DNA of 7,923 nt from Pseudomonadales bacterium (lineage in GTDB: Bacteria; Pseudomonadota; Gammaproteobacteria; Steroidobacterales; Steroidobacteraceae), in the NCBI GenBank assembly GCA_020442965.1, contig JAGRJB010000301.1, positions 1-7,923 of the forward strand, read 5' to 3'. Numbering within the stretch: position 1 is the stretch's first letter; every line of letters starts with the position of its first letter. Shown piece after piece: positions 5,798-7,923 of the stretch. The translations under genes were made by a program, and so were the position numbers. Under the pieces are notes generated by a model, which worked only from the letters and a program-made list of their open reading frames with translations, was not told the DNA's origin and made no database searches.

Positions 5798-6460
5798 TCA
5801 GTCTGGTTTCTGGACACTCAGGAACGCCACGGCTGCGATGAACACCCACAGCAACACCAGAATGGCGGTTGAGCGTACGTAGACATGGCGAATGACGGCG
5901 TTGGTCTCGGCGGTCGGGCCGTCGCGTTCCATGACGGTCCAGGTGCGAAAATGGCCGAGCAACGAAAGGCGTATGCCGACGCCGCAAGCCATGACACCTG
6001 CGAAGCACGCCAGTTTCCAGCGCAACCACCCCGGCATCGACCACGCGCTGCCAATCAGTCCCACGGCAATTGCAACCAGTACGGCCATCAACACATAGCG
6101 CGACCCGCGGTCGAATGCTGAGAGCGACTTGCCCACTGACCGGGTAGAAAGCCTGTGCACGACCTCGACGAATCCCAGCCATAGCAGACCCACGACAGCC
6201 GCGACCGTCATCAAGGTCGTCCCGCCGGGAAGGTAGCCAAGATAGGCCGCGAGCATCGTGCCGAGACTCGCCTGCAAGACCAGCGCGTAGCGCACATGCT
6301 GATCCACGTGCATGACGTGGCCCATCAACCGCGTGCGGTCCGCCAGTGCCATTTCATCGTGGTAGCAAACGTACCGGTACGTCGAGTTGATCACGAGCTC
6401 GGAACCGAGCCAGTATCCAAGCACCGCGATATGTGCGGCTAACAACCATTGATAAGCCAT
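5798..6460 (-). CDS. Six-helix integral membrane protein, second of a related pair
   Basis: 220 residues from ATG 6460, with about six hydrophobic segments (roughly 4-26, 56-76, 82-102, 121-141, 148-168, 195-215). The first helix holds His10 and Y-W-L-G at 16-19. After it come R-Y-V and A-D-R-T-R-L, then a His-rich stretch with His48, His51, His55, Asp53 and Arg57. Further on are W-L-R-W-K-L at 145-150 and I-R-L-S at 163-166. All of these except the extra histidines have counterparts in the protein encoded just upstream. Buried histidines in such helices can bind haem, as in CopD-like or cytochrome-b561-like proteins, but I see no diagnostic haem pair and do not assign a function. Gap to the upstream gene is 22 nt; to the downstream SnoaL-like gene 13 nt with the ATG start. 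Confidence 0.8.
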   Translation of the reverse strand: MAYQWLLAAHIAVLGYWLGSELVINSTYRYVCYHDEMALADRTRLMGHVMHVDQHVRYALVLQASLGTMLAAYLGYLPGGTTLMTVAAVVGLLWLGFVEVVHRLSTRSVGKSLSAFDRGSRYVLMAVLVAIAVGLIGSAWSMPGWLRWKLACFAGVMACGVGIRLSLLGHFRTWTVMERDGPTAETNAVIRHVYVRSTAILVLLWVFIAAVAFLSVQKPD

Positions 6461-6482
6461 AGCAGGCGAATACCCTCAAGTC

Positions 6483-7151
6483 TCAAAACGGCTGCGCGAT
6501 ACCGAGCCACGCCATCGTGACGATCAGCGCCCAGAACACGAATGCTGCATATTTGGCGCGACGTCGGCCGTCGCTGAACAACGCATCGATATCCGGCCCA
6601 CTCTCGCCCTTGCGCAGCCGAATGAAGCCCAGTCGCCAGCCGCGAATGCTGACGCGCAGATACAGCCCGACCACCAACAGTGCAGCGTACACCAGCAGTT
6701 TGGTCGCGATCCACTTGGCAGTGAATGGTGCGCCGCGCAGCAGCGAGATCACGCCAAGCGCCACCAGTATGATGATGAACGCTACTCGCCAGGACACATC
6801 TATCCGTTGCCAGAACGGCCCGGTCGGCTGCCGTGTTTTAAGGTACGCCAGCCAGACAACCGCGAGCCAGGCAAATCCGACTGACCACGCCACTACCAGC
6901 GTTGCGCTGGATACGTCGATTGAACCACGCATCGACGCCAACTGCAGGCCCACGAAGGGCAGCAGAACGATGGCGGTACGCGGCAGAATATCGATCGCCA
7001 GCAGGGCCTCGAGGAACCGCTCGCGCTCGGCGAGCGGCAAATCAGGCCGCACGATATAGCGGGAGCATGTGAAAACGCCGAAATCGGCACCCAGCCAATA
7101 GGCGAACAAGACCACATGCAGGACGACTAACAGAAAATACGGTTCAAACAT
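6483..7151 (-). CDS. Six-helix integral membrane protein, first of a related pair and first gene of the cluster
   Basis: 222 residues from ATG 7151 (M-F-E-P), chosen because a hydrophobic helix begins at once. The frame stays open upstream to 7370, but that part is polar, non-membrane sequence antisense to the LysR gene. About six membrane segments are visible (roughly 4-26, 54-72, 80-103, 121-140, 147-166, 199-219). His12 and Y-W-L-G at 18-21 in helix 1, R-Y-I and A-E-R-E-R-F after it, Asp54 and Arg58 before helix 2, W-I-A-T-K-L at 147-152 and L-R-V-S at 165-168 all align with the next protein. I do not recognise a characterised family; a CopD-like superfamily relation is a guess from the helix count and His in helix 1. 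A clear Shine-Dalgarno site is not seen. As first gene of the cluster it lies next to the divergent LysR-type regulator. Confidence 0.8.
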   Translation of the reverse strand: MFEPYFLLVVLHVVLFAYWLGADFGVFTCSRYIVRPDLPLAERERFLEALLAIDILPRTAIVLLPFVGLQLASMRGSIDVSSATLVVAWSVGFAWLAVVWLAYLKTRQPTGPFWQRIDVSWRVAFIIILVALGVISLLRGAPFTAKWIATKLLVYAALLVVGLYLRVSIRGWRLGFIRLRKGESGPDIDALFSDGRRRAKYAAFVFWALIVTMAWLGIAQPF

Positions 7152-7280
7152 AGGATCGGACAGTCTTTGTCGGCCCCTCCAGGCGTGTGCCTGATCAGAG
7201 TGCCTAGGGAGGTGGCTGGGGTGAAACAACTTCCAGTTGCTGGCGGACAGCCGCTGGTTGCGGGCGCTATCATTGCAAGA
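7152..7280. promoter_or_regulatory. Divergent control region between the regulator and the six-gene cluster
   Basis: This 129-nt gap should hold both promoters. For the plus strand, CGGACA (7244-7249) and TATCAT (7268-7273, five of six -10 bases) are 18 nt apart and would start transcription at about the regulator ATG. For the minus strand, only a weak pair is seen: TTGTTT with a TAGGCA hexamer 17 nt further on. Short inverted repeats are CAGGC-GTGT-GCCTG (7180-7193), CTGATCAG (7191-7198) and CAACT-TCC-AGTTG (7227-7239). LysR-type regulators usually bind a T-N11-A dyad in such gaps; none of these is an exact fit, so the operator is not identified. Confidence 0.5.
7208..7212 (+). promoter_or_regulatory. 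Good Shine-Dalgarno site before an upstream in-frame GTG of the LysR gene
   Basis: GGAGG lies 8 nt before GTG 7221, which is in frame with ATG 7281 with no stop between. If used, the regulator would gain 20 residues ahead of its helix-turn-helix domain. It competes with the family-typical ATG start, so its use is uncertain. Confidence 0.35.
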
Positions 7281-7923
7281 ATGCGACTGCAGCAACTGCG
7301 ATATTTTTTGGCAGTGATCGACGAGGGTGGCTTCACACGTGCGGCTCAGCATCTCGGGCGGACACAGCAAGCCATCAGTAAAGCGCTCGGCTTGCTGGAG
7401 CAGGAGCTGGGGGTGCGATTGCTCGATCGCGAGGCGGGATCGCCTGGGCCAACGGTGTTTGGACGCGAGCTCGCGACTTTCGCGCGTCGCGTCCTGAGCG
7501 ATGAGGCTGACCTAAAGAAGCGCCTGTCGGCCGTAGCAATGGCCAATACGGGCATCGTGCGGATCGGTGCGAGCCCAACCGTGGCCGGGTCGCTCATCGC
7601 TCCTGCGGTTGCCACGCTCGCTGCCCGGCATCCCGCGTTGGAGGTCAACGTTCTCGATGGTATCCAGCCAAAGTTGCTGCAGGGCCTGATCGATCGCAGC
7701 GCCGATGTGGCCGTTTACATCCGCACCGTCAACAAGGCCGACACTGACGCGCAGATTGTCAGCGAAATCCTGGCACATGAAGATTACCGGATCATCGCTG
7801 CGCCCGGTCATCCGCTCGCACAACGGGCCGGCTCGGTCAGCACCCGTGAGCTTGCCGCCGTGCCCTGGCTTCTGGGCTCCGACAGCGGGGATTTGCAAGC
7901 CGCCTGGCGCGAGGCTTTCGAGT
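7281..7923 (+). CDS. LysR-type transcriptional regulator, C-terminally truncated by the window edge
   Basis: An open frame from ATG 7281 runs off the right edge after 214 codons; full LysR proteins are about 300 residues. The N-terminus is classic: M-R-L-Q-Q-L-R-Y-F-L-A-V, then a winged helix-turn-helix with G-F-T-R-A-A-Q-H-L at 17-25, Q-Q-A-I-S-K at 29-34 and L-L-E-Q-E-L-G-V-R-L-L-D-R at 38-50. A linker helix leads to the periplasmic-binding-protein-like effector domain from about residue 92 (G-I-V-R-I-G-A-S). These proteins act as tetramers that bend DNA and switch on a divergent operon when a small molecule binds, and usually repress themselves. Position and divergence make the six-gene minus-strand cluster its likely target. 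ATG 7281 fits the family start; GTG 7221 has the better Shine-Dalgarno site and would add 20 residues. The inducer cannot be predicted. Confidence 0.93.
   Translation, partial: MRLQQLRYFLAVIDEGGFTRAAQHLGRTQQAISKALGLLEQELGVRLLDREAGSPGPTVFGRELATFARRVLSDEADLKKRLSAVAMANTGIVRIGASPTVAGSLIAPAVATLAARHPALEVNVLDGIQPKLLQGLIDRSADVAVYIRTVNKADTDAQIVSEILAHEDYRIIAAPGHPLAQRAGSVSTRELAAVPWLLGSDSGDLQAAWREAFE

Noticed and set aside
7191..7239. Short palindromes in the LysR gap as a definite LysR operator
   Set aside because: None has the T-N11-A spacing within an interrupted dyad, and 5-bp arms of this kind are common by chance, so they are listed only as candidates within the region.
7152..7370. N-terminal extension of the first membrane protein gene to 7370
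   Set aside because: The extra 73 residues are polar, cover the divergent control region and are antisense to the LysR DNA-binding domain. The hydrophobic first helix starts right after ATG 7151.
7512..7898. 128-codon minus-strand open frame at the right end
   Set aside because: It is antisense to the LysR effector domain and shows no domain or start signal of its own.

Overview
The window reads as chromosomal DNA of a GC-rich Gram-negative bacterium, most likely a proteobacterium. The evidence is an RND-type efflux adaptor with a lipoprotein signal, Sec- and Tat-like leaders, good Shine-Dalgarno sites, and tightly packed genes with 1-50 nt gaps. I cannot name the genus. I see no mobile element, rRNA, tRNA or CRISPR array, and no gene-free stretch longer than about 130 nt.

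Layout from left to right. On the minus strand, positions 1-1248 hold the start of an RND inner-membrane pump gene (first 14 codons only) and, overlapping it by 4 nt, its periplasmic adaptor lipoprotein. Across a 111-nt divergent gap carrying a perfect 13-bp dyad, a plus-strand gene (1360-2295) encodes a two-domain vicinal-oxygen-chelate (VOC) protein. It converges on a six-gene minus-strand cluster that reads leftward from 7151 to 2343. In transcription order the cluster encodes a six-helix membrane protein, a second related membrane protein, a cytosolic SnoaL/DUF4440-like protein, an exported SnoaL-like protein, a nitrilase-superfamily protein, and a flavin amine oxidase with a Tat-like leader. 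A LysR-type regulator (7281 to the window end, truncated) diverges from the cluster across 129 nt and is the obvious candidate for its control.

The cluster is the most interesting part. Two of its gene types occur as adjacent related pairs, one of each SnoaL and membrane type. The flavoenzyme and the nitrilase-fold protein lie next to each other, as in the amino-acid monooxygenase/amidase pathways. However, the nitrilase-like protein lacks two of the three catalytic residues (Lys to Arg, Cys to Ser), and the flavoenzyme appears to lack the usual flavin-contacting lysine. This suggests a small-molecule oxidation or modification pathway, partly at the cytoplasmic membrane or in the periplasm, in which the nitrilase-like subunit works by another chemistry or as a binding protein. 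The substrate cannot be read from the sequence. The VOC gene and the RND efflux genes could serve the same compound (modification and export), but that link rests only on proximity.
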